A DNA stretch of 64,000 nt from Psychroflexus sp. MES1-P1E (GTDB lineage: Bacteria > Bacteroidota > Bacteroidia > Flavobacteriales > Flavobacteriaceae), in NCBI RefSeq assembly GCF_002836055.1, contig NZ_PJBS01000350.1, positions 31,685-95,684 of the forward strand, given 5' to 3'. This document shows positions 33,537 through 42,686 of the stretch, in pieces; position 1 is the first letter of the stretch, and every line of letters starts with the position of its first letter. A model generated the notes under the pieces. It did not search any database and was not told the DNA's origin. It saw only the letters and a program-made list of their open reading frames with translations. The translations under genes and the position numbers were made by a program.

Positions 33537-34278
33537 GCTTTTGTAATATAGAGTTTGTCATTAGGTTATATATTGCTTTGTAATCTTTTGAATTTAATTG
33601 TTTCAAATGGTTAGTTATCGTTTTTTCATCATTTCTTACAGCTGGCCCTGTTTGCATTTCAGATGGCGATTGAGATTGAACTTTATCTGAAGTTTCTTTA
33701 ATCAAAGCCTTTAAAATATCAAATGGTATATTTTCTTGTAGACAGATATCCTCCCCAATCGCATACAGATGATTTGTGAAATTACAGACAAACACAGCCG
33801 CCAAATGTAAGGTTTGCCTTTGTGCAGTACTAATTTCATACTGGTGTTGAGAAATGCTTAAGGCGATAGATTTCAAAAGTGATAAATTTTCTTCTGAATT
33901 AGCTTCAAGGCAAAATGGAATTGTAGAATAGTCTAGTTCAGACGTCTTCGAAAAGGTCTGAAGCGGATAGAAAACGCCTGAATTTTTAGGCGACGTTAAC
34001 AGGCTTTGATTTCCTGAGGTATGTGCAATAATTCCAGTCTTAGCTTTAATTTGCTTAGCAATAGATTCTATGACATCATCTTTAAGGCAAATGAGATAAA
34101 GATCTGCAGGCTCTAAGGCAGAAATATCAGTTGTAATAGAAACTGAGTTTTCAAACTTTAAAAGGGAACTCTTATTATGGTTATAAACCTGAATAACTGC
34201 ACAAGTTTTGGAGGATTGAAAGGCTTGAAACATATGAGTTGCCACATTACCACTCCCCAAAATAACTATTGAATACAT
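33523..34278 (-). CDS. DUF2520/Rossmann-like domain protein
   Basis: A 251-aa protein with an N-terminal NAD(P)-binding Rossmann fold (GSGNVATHMFQAF at about 7-19) and a C-terminal all-helical DUF2520 domain (from about 115; TAQRQTLHLAAVFVCNFTNHLYAIGEDI). The arrangement is like ketopantoate reductase or P5C reductase, but no substrate is known. It is the first gene of a six-gene operon ending with mscS and has a -7 element 25 nt upstream. Confidence 0.88.
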   Translation of the reverse strand: MYSIVILGSGNVATHMFQAFQSSKTCAVIQVYNHNKSSLLKFENSVSITTDISALEPADLYLICLKDDVIESIAKQIKAKTGIIAHTSGNQSLLTSPKNSGVFYPLQTFSKTSELDYSTIPFCLEANSEENLSLLKSIALSISQHQYEISTAQRQTLHLAAVFVCNFTNHLYAIGEDICLQENIPFDILKALIKETSDKVQSQSPSEMQTGPAVRNDEKTITNHLKQLNSKDYKAIYNLMTNSILQKHDKL

Positions 34279-34303
34279 TGAAACATCTTAAAATTCTTAG
34301 GTG

Positions 34304-34311
34304 CAAATGTA
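34304..34311 (-). promoter_or_regulatory. -7 promoter element of the DUF2520-kdsC-like-ubiA-maf operon
   Basis: On the minus strand TACATTTG, a TAnnTTTG match, 25 nt before the ATG at 34278. Confidence 0.55.
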
Positions 34312-34520
34312 ATGTTCATTTTTGAAAGTGAAATTTTATCTGTTTTAAAATTTATCTCTCATTTATTAACGATTTGTATAATAAGCACATATTTACAATT
34401 ATAATTGATAATTCTTTAGTTTTTTTAGGAAGTCGATGCAGTAATTTTTTTAGAAGTTTAATTAACACAACTTCAACGTTCGTAAGCGATAGAGAGATTA
34501 ATAAATCCTCTCATATTACT

Positions 34521-34528
34521 TATATTTG
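34521..34528 (+). promoter_or_regulatory. -7 promoter element of the ResB-CcsA gene
   Basis: TATATTTG, an exact TAnnTTTG match, 19 nt before the ATG at 34548. It lies within the upstream open extension of the frame and so supports the internal ATG. The remaining DNA back to 34312 holds no other feature I can support. Confidence 0.6.
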
Positions 34529-34547
34529 TAACTATTATTTTACAACT

Positions 34548-37500
34548 ATGTTAGAGAAAAAAATAAAAAGTATATTGTTTTCCACAAGACTGATGGCCGT
34601 CTTGTTTATTGTATATGCAGTGTCTATGGCTGTAGGAACTTTTGTTGAAAATTCCTATACCACCATTACAGCAAGAGAGTGGATTTACGATGCATGGTGG
34701 TTTGAAATAATCATGGTTTTTTTTGTTATCAATTTCGTCGGAAATATATTTAGATTTAAATTATTTCATAAAAAGAAACTTACCACTCTTCTTCTTCATT
34801 TGTCTTTTATTTTGATTCTTGTTGGGGCCTGGGTCACACGATATTTAGGTGAAGAAGGTATAATGCCTATCCGAGAGGGGGAGGTTGCGAATACAATGCT
34901 GTCTGAAAAAACATATTTATCCACATTTATCGATGGAGAAATTGAAGGAGAGCCCTTGAGAAAAAAGGAAGATTTTAAAATTAGTTTAGGCCCTGGTATT
35001 ACAGAGGGTAAAAAAATAACTACAGATTATAATGGCAATTCTGTTCAAATTGAGTTTTTAGAATTTATCGAAGGTGCAGAAGAAGGTATAATTGAGGATG
35101 AGGAAGGGGTTTATTTTCTTAAAATCGTAGAATCTGGAGAGGGAGAAAGGCATGATCATTATCTGGAAACAGGAGAAGTAGCCAATATTCATAATATCTT
35201 GTTTGCTTTTAATAAACAAACAGACGGTGCCATTAACATCTTAGGTAGCAATGAGGGTGGATTTACTATAGACTCCCCTTTTGATGGAGATTGGATGCGT
35301 ATGGCAGACCAAGAACGCGGGCAATTGGTCCAAGATTCAATTCAAGATTTACAGATGCGCTCTTTATATAATCTTGGAGGCATGCAATTTGTGATTCCAG
35401 ATCCAGCTATCAAAGGGCGTTATGATTTAGTCCAAAAAGAAATTGTGAATAATAATGATCCGGACGGAATTTTCATGCAAATTACTGCCAATGGAAAAAC
35501 TGAAAAAATTGGTTTGCTTGGCGGTAAAGGCTTTCAGATGGATATGAAAAAGGTGAATGTAGGAGATCATGATGTGTATTTGAGCTATGGAAGTAAAAAC
35601 ATTGAACTGCCTTTCGCCCTAAAACTCAATGATTTTATAGCTAAAAAACATCCAGGTACTGAAGATAGACGTCAGCCAAGTTATGCTTCTTTTAAGAGTA
35701 AAGTAGAGGTTGTTGATGGAAGTGATTCATATCCTTTTGATATTTACATGAATCATGTTCTAGACCACCAAGGATATCGTTTTTTTCAATCGTCTTTTGA
35801 TCCAGATGAAGGAGGAACTATTTTATCTGTCAATAACGATTGGTGGGGAACTTGGATTACATATATAGGTTATTTTTTGCTCTATCTAGGAATGATGGCT
35901 ATTATGTTTGATAGAGGGTCTAGGTTTGGAGACTTGAGGAAGAAACTGGACAAAATCAAGCTAAAAAAAGAAAGATTAGCAGGCATACTAATTCTGTTTT
36001 TGGGATTAAGTGGCTTTGCTCAGACTCAAAATGGAAACGTTGTAGAAGACTCTAATAAGTTACAGGATACCCTAACAACAACATCCAATCATGACCCCAA
36101 CATGATTCAAGAAGTGGATTATGAAAAAGTTATAAAATTGATTAAAGCCAATACGGTCGATAAAGACCACGCCGCCAAATTTGGAGAATTGGTTATTCAA
36201 GATTTTGGAGGTCGAATGAAACCGATCAATACTTATTCTTCAGAATTGCTTAGAAAGTTGGGTAAAAAAGACAATTATAACGATTTGAATAGCGACCAAG
36301 TTCTGCTATCCATGATCGAAAATCCTGCGATTTGGTATTCTGCCCCCTTGATTTCTATAAAAACAAAAAATGATAGTCTACACCATGTTTTAGGAGTTCA
36401 AGAAAATAAAAAATATGTCTCTTTGACAGACTTTTTCAGGATGGATGGTCAATATAAATTAGGTGAGTATTTAGATGCGGCATTCAAAGCTGCAGTGCCA
36501 AATCAGTTCCAAAAAGACTTCATCACCGTCGATGAAAAGGTGAACTTGATCTATAATACTTTACAAGGAAAACAATTTAGAATTTTTCCTATCCCAGAAC
36601 ATTCTAATAATAAATGGGTTTCTTATTCAGAATTGGACGATGAGAAATATTTTGCTGGTGTAGATACTTTATACACAAAACAAATTCTCCCTCTCTACAT
36701 GCAGTCCCTTAGAAGCGCACGACAAACAGGGGACTATGAGCAGTCTGACGAACTGCTTTTGAGTTTAAAATCTTTTCAAATTAAATACGGTGAAGAAGTG
36801 ATGCCAGCTCAGGGAAAGGTAAAAGCTGAAATCCTGTATAATAAAATAGATATTTTCAATCTCTTGTTTCAGCTTTATCTGTATGCGAGTTTAATTATGA
36901 TCGTCTTTGTGATTTTGAGAATTTTCAAGGAAAACAAACTCAATAAAATCACTATAAACATAAGTAAAGTTTTATTGGTGTTACTTTTTATAGTGCATAC
37001 GGCTGGCCTTGGTGCTAGATGGTATATTTCTGGACATGCTCCTTGGAGTAATGCTTACGAGAGTATGATTTACGTCGCTTGGGCCACTATGTTTTTTGGT
37101 TTAGCCTTTGGACGGAAAAGCGATTTGACCATGGGTTCTACAGCTTTTGTAACTTCTATTATTTTGATGGTAGCTCATTGGAATTGGTTAGACCCAAGTA
37201 TTGGAAATCTACAGCCAGTTTTAGATTCCTATTGGCTAATGATCCACGTGGCCGTTATTGTAGGAAGTTATGGTCCTTTTGCTTTGGGTGCTATCATAGG
37301 TTTGGTGTCTCTTATTTTAATAATAGCGACCAATAAGTCCAACTTTAAAAAGATGAAATTAAACATTCAGGAGCTTACCATTATTAATGAATTAGCTTTA
37401 ACAGTTGGATTGATTATGCTTACTATAGGAAATTTTCTAGGTGGCCAATGGGCCAATGAAAGTTGGGGAAGGTATTGGGGCTGGGATCCAAAAGAGACTT

Positions 37501-37769
37501 GGGCTTTAATCAGTATTTTTGTATATGCTTTTGTGATCCACATGCGATTGGTTCCAGGTTTGAGAGGGCTATTTGCTTTCAATTGGGCTGCAGTTATCGC
37601 TTTTGGATCTATATTAATGACTTACTTTGGAGTGAACTTTTACCTTTCAGGATTACATTCTTATGCTAGTGGCGATCAAATTATCAGTTATCAATTTATC
37701 ATTATAGCACTAGTATCTTGGGTTTTAATAGGGTTTGCAGCTAGGTATAAATATAAAAAATACTACTAA
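34548..37769 (+). CDS. Cytochrome c biogenesis protein, ResB-CcsA fusion
   Basis: A 1073-aa inner-membrane protein combining the two halves of the system II haem export/ligation complex. The N-terminal part (about 1-455) is ResB/CcsB-like, with helices near 12-32, 48-64 and 70-90 and a large periplasmic domain. A linker follows with a second periplasmic region. The C-terminal part (about 770-1073) is CcsA with its tryptophan-rich haem motif WGRYWGWDPKETW (about 970-982) and conserved histidines in GHAPWSNAYES and NH-type helices. At about residues 470-492 the seam reads RLAGILILFLGLSGFAQTQ, which looks like a signal peptide. The frame is open 58 codons upstream, but the promoter lies there. 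Confidence 0.92.
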   Translation: MLEKKIKSILFSTRLMAVLFIVYAVSMAVGTFVENSYTTITAREWIYDAWWFEIIMVFFVINFVGNIFRFKLFHKKKLTTLLLHLSFILILVGAWVTRYLGEEGIMPIREGEVANTMLSEKTYLSTFIDGEIEGEPLRKKEDFKISLGPGITEGKKITTDYNGNSVQIEFLEFIEGAEEGIIEDEEGVYFLKIVESGEGERHDHYLETGEVANIHNILFAFNKQTDGAINILGSNEGGFTIDSPFDGDWMRMADQERGQLVQDSIQDLQMRSLYNLGGMQFVIPDPAIKGRYDLVQKEIVNNNDPDGIFMQITANGKTEKIGLLGGKGFQMDMKKVNVGDHDVYLSYGSKNIELPFALKLNDFIAKKHPGTEDRRQPSYASFKSKVEVVDGSDSYPFDIYMNHVLDHQGYRFFQSSFDPDEGGTILSVNNDWWGTWITYIGYFLLYLGMMAIMFDRGSRFGDLRKKLDKIKLKKERLAGILILFLGLSGFAQTQNGNVVEDSNKLQDTLTTTSNHDPNMIQEVDYEKVIKLIKANTVDKDHAAKFGELVIQDFGGRMKPINTYSSELLRKLGKKDNYNDLNSDQVLLSMIENPAIWYSAPLISIKTKNDSLHHVLGVQENKKYVSLTDFFRMDGQYKLGEYLDAAFKAAVPNQFQKDFITVDEKVNLIYNTLQGKQFRIFPIPEHSNNKWVSYSELDDEKYFAGVDTLYTKQILPLYMQSLRSARQTGDYEQSDELLLSLKSFQIKYGEEVMPAQGKVKAEILYNKIDIFNLLFQLYLYASLIMIVFVILRIFKENKLNKITINISKVLLVLLFIVHTAGLGARWYISGHAPWSNAYESMIYVAWATMFFGLAFGRKSDLTMGSTAFVTSIILMVAHWNWLDPSIGNLQPVLDSYWLMIHVAVIVGSYGPFALGAIIGLVSLILIIATNKSNFKKMKLNIQELTIINELALTVGLIMLTIGNFLGGQWANESWGRYWGWDPKETWALISIFVYAFVIHMRLVPGLRGLFAFNWAAVIAFGSILMTYFGVNFYLSGLHSYASGDQIISYQFIIIALVSWVLIGFAARYKYKKYY

Positions 37770-37774
37770 ATATA

Positions 37775-38503
37775 TTATTGATTCCAGATTTCCCAAGCTT
37801 TTTCTGCTTGGGAAATAAGCATTTGTTCTCCATTTATAATTTGTGCACCCTTATCTTTTCCTTGAGCTAAAAATCTAGTGAGGGAGGGGTTATAAACCAA
37901 GTCGTAAAGCAAATGTGATTCGTCAATGAATTCGTAAGGAATTGGTGGGAATTGGTTTACGTCTGGATGAGTGCCTAGAGGTGTACAGTTAACAATAAGT
38001 TGATGGCTTTTTATAATTTCTGAAGTAAGATCTTTATACGTAAAATCACCTTTATCTTTTTCTCTAGATACCATATTGATATGATATCCCATAGAAACCA
38101 GAGCATGTCTTATTGCTTTGGATGCGCCTCCAGTTCCCAAAATTAATGCGGCTTCATGGTTAGGAGCAATCAAATTAAAAATAGATTTTGTGAAACCAAA
38201 CACATCGGTATTGTAACCAATCAGTCTTTTATTTTCAATTTTAATAGTGTTTACAGCACCAATCTGTTCAGCTTGAGGGTCTATTCCATCTAGAAAAGGA
38301 ATTACCTCTTCTTTGTAGGGTATAGTTACGTTAAGACCTCCTAAATTCAAAGAGTTACTTGCAATTTGTTTAACTTCTTCGATATGCTCAATATCAAAAT
38401 TGATATACTTAGCTCTGATGGCCTCGTTATGGAATTTGGTATTAAAAAATGTTTTTGAAAATGAGTAATCAATATTTCTTCCTAAAAGTCCGTATGTTGT
38501 CAT
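37775..38503 (-). CDS. aroE: Shikimate dehydrogenase
   Basis: AroE reduces 3-dehydroshikimate to shikimate with NADPH. The 242-aa protein has the substrate-binding GRNIDYSFSKTFFNTKF, the catalytic NVTIPYKEEVIPFLD (lysine), NAINTI-type VNTIKIEN, the Rossmann GTGGASKAI and NCTPLGTHPD with YDLVYNP. It is slightly short, as is usual in Bacteroidota. It overlaps the stop of the DUF368 gene by 4 nt and is the last gene of that run. The end of the gene holds a 10-bp inverted repeat (37789-37815). Confidence 0.94.
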   Translation of the reverse strand: MTTYGLLGRNIDYSFSKTFFNTKFHNEAIRAKYINFDIEHIEEVKQIASNSLNLGGLNVTIPYKEEVIPFLDGIDPQAEQIGAVNTIKIENKRLIGYNTDVFGFTKSIFNLIAPNHEAALILGTGGASKAIRHALVSMGYHINMVSREKDKGDFTYKDLTSEIIKSHQLIVNCTPLGTHPDVNQFPPIPYEFIDESHLLYDLVYNPSLTRFLAQGKDKGAQIINGEQMLISQAEKAWEIWNQ

Positions 38504-39525
38504 GAATAGTTAATTTTATTTTTACTGTTGCCATACCAGGCTAAGCCCAAAACTATTAAAATTCCTATTATTATAAAAGAGAAACCAACCCAAGTACTAA
38601 GTTGACTTAATTCTGGCCAGTAGCGAGAATAATTGTCTAAAATGGGGTCCCCGCTAGTATCTAAAATAGTATTTCCTAATTGGTCTTTTTTAAAAATTTT
38701 TTCCTTCCAGGGCCACACCACTCCTAGGCTACCAGTTATAAATCCAATAATAATTGAAAATGCAATTTTCTTATAATATTTCAAAACGTAATTTAATAAG
38801 TGGGATAGAGTAATAAGTCCAAAAAAGGAACCAGCGGTAAACGATCCTAAAACTTGAAGTAGCCTAGTTCGTTTAGGGTCTTGTGTAAAACTAAAATCAA
38901 GCCTCACCACATCAGCCATAGTGTCGTAAAGGGCATTTACAGAATCTACCAATAGCAAGACGTAATTGCCTAATAAAATTAGTATAAATGAGCCCGATAA
39001 ACCCGGAAGGGTCATTCCTGACACACTTATAATTCCACAAAAAAATACAAATAAGAGATTATCATTTTCTGTAGCAGGTTTTAAAAAGCTAATGCCCAGT
39101 CCTGCGACAACGCCTAGGGTTATAAAAACAATTGTTCTAATTGATCTTATTTTAAAATCTTTACCGATGTAATAAATTGAGCCTACAATCATACCAAAGA
39201 AGGTGGACCAAACGTTTAATTCGTAGCTTTCAATTAAGAAATCCAATAATTTTGAAATGCTGAAATAACTCACGACCATTCCAAAGATCAATATACCTAA
39301 AAATTTAGCGTTTATATATTGGAAAAAACTCTTAAACCTAGCATTGAATAAAAGCTTAAAAGACTTGAAATTAAATTTCTGGAGGGAATAAATAAATTCT
39401 TCATAAAAACCAGTAACAAAAGCAACAACGCCTCCAGAAACTCCAGGAACTTTATTAGCAGCACCCATAGCAAGTCCTTTTAAGAAAAGGAAGATTTTAT
39501 CGCTAAATGTCCTTGTGCTCTGCAT
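38500..39525 (-). CDS. DUF368 membrane protein, copy B (probable undecaprenyl-phosphate flippase)
   Basis: A 341-aa polytopic membrane protein of the DUF368 (PopT-like) family. The signature AMGAANKVPGVSGGVVAFVTGFYEEFI is near the N-terminus and a second related element TLPGLSGSFILILLGNY lies mid-protein, showing the internal repeat of the family. DUF368 proteins have recently been shown to return undecaprenyl phosphate across the membrane. Its 5' end overlaps the 3' end of a second DUF368 gene by 23 nt; having two in tandem is unusual. It is followed by aroE. Confidence 0.88.
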   Translation of the reverse strand: MQSTRTFSDKIFLFLKGLAMGAANKVPGVSGGVVAFVTGFYEEFIYSLQKFNFKSFKLLFNARFKSFFQYINAKFLGILIFGMVVSYFSISKLLDFLIESYELNVWSTFFGMIVGSIYYIGKDFKIRSIRTIVFITLGVVAGLGISFLKPATENDNLLFVFFCGIISVSGMTLPGLSGSFILILLGNYVLLLVDSVNALYDTMADVVRLDFSFTQDPKRTRLLQVLGSFTAGSFFGLITLSHLLNYVLKYYKKIAFSIIIGFITGSLGVVWPWKEKIFKKDQLGNTILDTSGDPILDNYSRYWPELSQLSTWVGFSFIIIGILIVLGLAWYGNSKNKINYS

Positions 39526-40447
39526 TTGAAAGGGGTTGGTTTTTAGCTATTTTTTCAAGTAAAAGAATTAATAAAAATCCTAATATAGCAGCTATACATG
39601 CGTACACTAGTTTAGGATCTCCGTCAAATTGAGTGGGTAAAATAGAAACTTCCTTTAAAATAACTACTTTGCCTTTTATGATTTCTGAGTTTATAACTTC
39701 TTTCCAGGGCCAAATTTTATTGAGAGAACCTGCTATAAATCCTGTGAGAACAGATAAGGTTAGCGATTTAAAGTTCGTAAATAACCATTTTAAAATTCTA
39801 GAAAAACTCAATAATCCAATAACTGCTCCAAGACTCACAAGACCAATAACTTGGATATTAAATTCAGATACCGCTGCTGAAATTGATTTATATCCGCCAA
39901 GCAAAACCAAAATGAAGGCTCCTGAAATTCCAGGTAAAATCATGGCGCAGACAGCTATAGCTCCGCACATAAGAAAATAAAGCGGATGATCGATGCCTTG
40001 TGCTGGGGTAAGTTTAGTAATACCAAAGGCGACGATAAAGCCTAAAATGGTAATGCCGATCAGCTTCGGATTCCATTTTTCAATTTGTTTTCCTACATAC
40101 CAAACGCTGGCACCTACTAGGCCGAAAAAAAATGACCAGACCACAATGGGGTAGGTGTCCAACAAGTAGTTGGTTAATCGCATAACAGTAAATATACTGA
40201 TAAAAATACCAGTTAGTAGCGCAATAATAAAACCACCATTAAGCTGCGTCCACATCGCTGCGAAACCGTTTTGTCTCCATGTTTTAAAAAGAGAAATGTC
40301 TACATTGGCAATGGTCGTCACTAGTTCTTCATAAATTCCTGTAATAAAAGCAATGGTTCCGCCAGATACTCCAGGCACAACATCGGCCGCTCCCATTGCT
40401 AAGCCTTTTAGGCTAATGGTAATATAGGATTTTAGATTTCTCTTCAT
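39503..40447 (-). CDS. DUF368 membrane protein, copy A (probable undecaprenyl-phosphate flippase)
   Basis: A 314-aa paralogue of the next gene. It has the same two elements, AMGAADVVPGVSGGTIAFITGIYEELV and ILPGISGAFILVLLGGY, about ten hydrophobic segments and the KIWPWKEVI motif near the C-terminus matched by VWPWKEKIF in copy B. The start at 40447 (MKRNLKSY) is chosen over an upstream frame start because it directly precedes the conserved KGLAMGAA block. The two copies differ clearly in sequence, so the duplication is old. Confidence 0.88.
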   Translation of the reverse strand: MKRNLKSYITISLKGLAMGAADVVPGVSGGTIAFITGIYEELVTTIANVDISLFKTWRQNGFAAMWTQLNGGFIIALLTGIFISIFTVMRLTNYLLDTYPIVVWSFFFGLVGASVWYVGKQIEKWNPKLIGITILGFIVAFGITKLTPAQGIDHPLYFLMCGAIAVCAMILPGISGAFILVLLGGYKSISAAVSEFNIQVIGLVSLGAVIGLLSFSRILKWLFTNFKSLTLSVLTGFIAGSLNKIWPWKEVINSEIIKGKVVILKEVSILPTQFDGDPKLVYACIAAILGFLLILLLEKIAKNQPLSNAEHKDI

Positions 40448-40529
40448 AATAGGTTTAAATAACAAATAAGCAAGATAAAGTTATAGATGAATATGGCCTT
40501 TAATTAGTTCAGGTTTATTCAAAAATCAT

Positions 40530-41429
40530 TTAATTATCTTTAGTTAAATCTATAAATAAGCTTTCAAGATTTTTATTTTTCTTGTGTAGTTCGAGTATTT
40601 TTAAACCCTTGTCGTATGCAAAATCAAAGATATCTGGTCGTTTATCTAAAGGCGTATTAAATGTTATTTCGTATCGGAACCGCGTTAAGTTCCTGATGCT
40701 AAACACCTTGCCAATTTCCTTTAAGGCCACTTCTTCAATTCTATAATTAAATTCTACCTCTATGACCTGTTGCTCAGGGTCGTTAAGGTCTGAAAGTTTT
40801 TTATCTGATACAATTTGCCCTTTGTTTATGATGATGACCCTATCGCAAATGGCTTCTACTTCTTGCATGATATGCGTAGAAAGAAGAATTGTCTTTTCTT
40901 TACTAATGGAAGTGATTAACTCCCTTATTTCTATTAATTGGTTGGGGTCAAGACCTGTGGTAGGTTCATCAAGAATTAAAACACTAGGATCATGAAGCAA
41001 AGCTGCAGCAAGACCAACCCGCTGTCTATAGCCTTTTGACAATTCATGGATGCGTTTGTCAACTTCTTTGGTCAACTTGGTTTGTTCTATTACCTTTTCA
41101 ATTCTTTCTTTTTTACTTTTGAAAATCCTCGCATGGAAGTGAAGATATTCCTTGACATACATTTCTAAGTAAATTGGATTGTGTTCTGGTAAATAGCCAA
41201 TTTGACGTTGAATATCAGTTTTTGCTTCACTTAGTTTTACCCCATTAATACTAGCTTCACCAGAACTAGCGCTTATAAATCCAGTTAAAATCTTCATCAA
41301 AGTAGATTTTCCAGCGCCATTTGGACCTAGTAGGCCTACAATTTCACCTTTATGAATTTTGAAATTAATATCTTTTAAAGCAAATTGATCTTTATAGGAT
41401 TTTGAAATGGATTTGACTTCAATAGACAT
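40530..41429 (-). CDS. gldA: Gliding motility ABC transporter ATP-binding protein
   Basis: GldA is the ATPase of the GldA-GldF-GldG ABC transporter implicated in flavobacterial gliding. The 299-aa protein has Walker A LLGPNGAGKSTLMKIL, the ABC signature ELSKGYRQRVGLAAAL, Walker B VLILDEPTTGLDP and the H-loop LLSTHIMQEVEAICD, followed by the C-terminal extension of about 75 residues typical of this family. gldF and gldG are not in this window, which is normal because gldA is often unlinked. It has its own promoter. Confidence 0.88.
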   Translation of the reverse strand: MSIEVKSISKSYKDQFALKDINFKIHKGEIVGLLGPNGAGKSTLMKILTGFISASSGEASINGVKLSEAKTDIQRQIGYLPEHNPIYLEMYVKEYLHFHARIFKSKKERIEKVIEQTKLTKEVDKRIHELSKGYRQRVGLAAALLHDPSVLILDEPTTGLDPNQLIEIRELITSISKEKTILLSTHIMQEVEAICDRVIIINKGQIVSDKKLSDLNDPEQQVIEVEFNYRIEEVALKEIGKVFSIRNLTRFRYEITFNTPLDKRPDIFDFAYDKGLKILELHKKNKNLESLFIDLTKDN

Positions 41430-41444
41430 TCGGTAGTTTTAAAT

Positions 41445-41452
41445 CAAAAATA
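41445..41452 (-). promoter_or_regulatory. -7 promoter element of gldA
   Basis: On the minus strand TATTTTTG, a TAnnTTTG match, 15 nt before the ATG at 41429. Confidence 0.5.
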
Positions 41453-41562
41453 CAAATTATATCTTTTAATGAGTTCAAAAATCATTGACTTGTACAGTTT
41501 TTTTAGGAATATTGAATTCATTAATACCAAGCTAAAAGCCTTTGAATTCTGACATTAAAAGT

Positions 41563-41570
41563 TAATTTTG
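41563..41570 (+). promoter_or_regulatory. -7 promoter element of the DAHP synthase-chorismate mutase gene
   Basis: TAATTTTG matches TAnnTTTG and ends 5 nt before the ATG at 41576, predicting a leaderless mRNA. A TTTG at 41541-41544 lies 18 nt upstream, near the usual -33 position. Confidence 0.6.
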
Positions 41571-41575
41571 TAGAT

Positions 41576-42655
41576 ATGAAAAATGAAAAACATCTAAGAA
41601 ATTGGCTAACGGAGATGAACTTAGACCATCCCTTAGTCATAGCAGGTCCCTGTAGTGCAGAAACTGAAGAACAGGTGCTTGAAATTGCCCACCAACTTAA
41701 AGATTCTGATGCTACAGTGATGCGTGCTGGTATTTGGAAGCCTAGAACACGTCCAGGAAACTTCGAAGGGGTAGGAGCCATAGGTCTGAAGTGGTTGAAA
41801 CGAGCAAAGGAAGAAACAGGGCTGATGATTGCTACTGAAGTCGCCAATAAAACACATGTAGATCTCGCTTTAGAAGCAGATGTAGATGTTCTATGGATTG
41901 GCGCTAGAAGTACGGTGAGTCCATTTATTGTTCAAGAAATTGCAGAGGCACTAGAAGGTACAAATAAAATTGTTTTGGTTAAAAATCCTGTAAATCCTGA
42001 TCTGGCCCTTTGGCTAGGTGGAGTGGAACGTTTATACAACGCGAATATTAAGAACCTAGGTGTGATCCATAGAGGATTTTCTACCTATGAGAAAATAAAA
42101 TACAGAAATAATCCAGAGTGGCAGATTGCTATCGATTTACAAAATCAGTTCCCAGATTTGCCTTTGCTTGTGGATCCTTCTCATATTGGAGGTGATAGGA
42201 ACTTAGTGTTTGATATTTGTCAAACTGCTTTAAATCTCAATTACGACGGAATGATTGTGGAAACACATCATACTCCAGACAAAGCATGGAGTGATGCCGC
42301 GCAACAAATTACCCCAGATTTCCTAAAGCAAATGACTATTGATTTGCGTATCAGGAATAAGGAGGGCGCAGAAGAATTCAAAAAAAAGTTGGATGTGCTG
42401 AGGTCTAAGATTGATATTATCGATAATCAACTTATAGATTTCTTGGGGAAGAGAATGCAGGTTGCTGACGAGATTGGAGAACTTAAAAAGGAAAATAATG
42501 TAGCTATTCTTCAGCCTAAACGTTGGAATAAAGTCTTACACCGCTTGTCTATTGAAGGAGAAAACAAAGACTTGTCTAAAGGTTTTGTAGAGCGCCTAAC
42601 TAAAGCTATGCATGAAGAATCGATTGCACATCAACATAAAATCATAAGCCAGTGA
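41576..42655 (+). CDS. Bifunctional DAHP synthase/chorismate mutase
   Basis: A 359-aa fusion. Residues about 1-255 are a DAHP synthase of the KDO8P-synthase-like class (VIAGPCSAETEEQV, RAGIWKPRTRPGNFEG, ATEVANKTHVDLALE, GARSTVSPF, LVKNPVNPD, VDPSHIGGD), making the first shikimate intermediate. Residues about 268-355 are an AroQ-type chorismate mutase (LDVLRSKIDIIDNQLIDFLGKRMQVADEIGELKK), which makes prephenate. Fusing the entry enzyme with a chorismate-using one suggests feedback control by prephenate or through the mutase domain, as described for related fusions. It is followed by rsgA. Confidence 0.94.
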   Translation: MKNEKHLRNWLTEMNLDHPLVIAGPCSAETEEQVLEIAHQLKDSDATVMRAGIWKPRTRPGNFEGVGAIGLKWLKRAKEETGLMIATEVANKTHVDLALEADVDVLWIGARSTVSPFIVQEIAEALEGTNKIVLVKNPVNPDLALWLGGVERLYNANIKNLGVIHRGFSTYEKIKYRNNPEWQIAIDLQNQFPDLPLLVDPSHIGGDRNLVFDICQTALNLNYDGMIVETHHTPDKAWSDAAQQITPDFLKQMTIDLRIRNKEGAEEFKKKLDVLRSKIDIIDNQLIDFLGKRMQVADEIGELKKENNVAILQPKRWNKVLHRLSIEGENKDLSKGFVERLTKAMHEESIAHQHKIISQ

Positions 42656-42686
42656 TATCAAGTGAATCCAATACAAAAATTAGTTT

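Noticed and set aside
34374-34547. 58-codon upstream extension of the ResB-CcsA protein
   Set aside because: It begins with TTG and contains the -7 promoter element; the conserved protein starts at MLEKKIKS at 34548.
37789-37815. TTTCCCAAGC/GCTTGGGAAA hairpin after the ResB-CcsA gene as a terminator
   Set aside because: The stem is perfect but it lies in the coding end of aroE and no T tract follows on either strand, so I did not call a terminator.
23920-42655. kdsA and the DAHP synthase domain as a recent duplication
   Set aside because: They belong to one superfamily but have distinct substrate motifs; the split is ancient and both are known enzymes.
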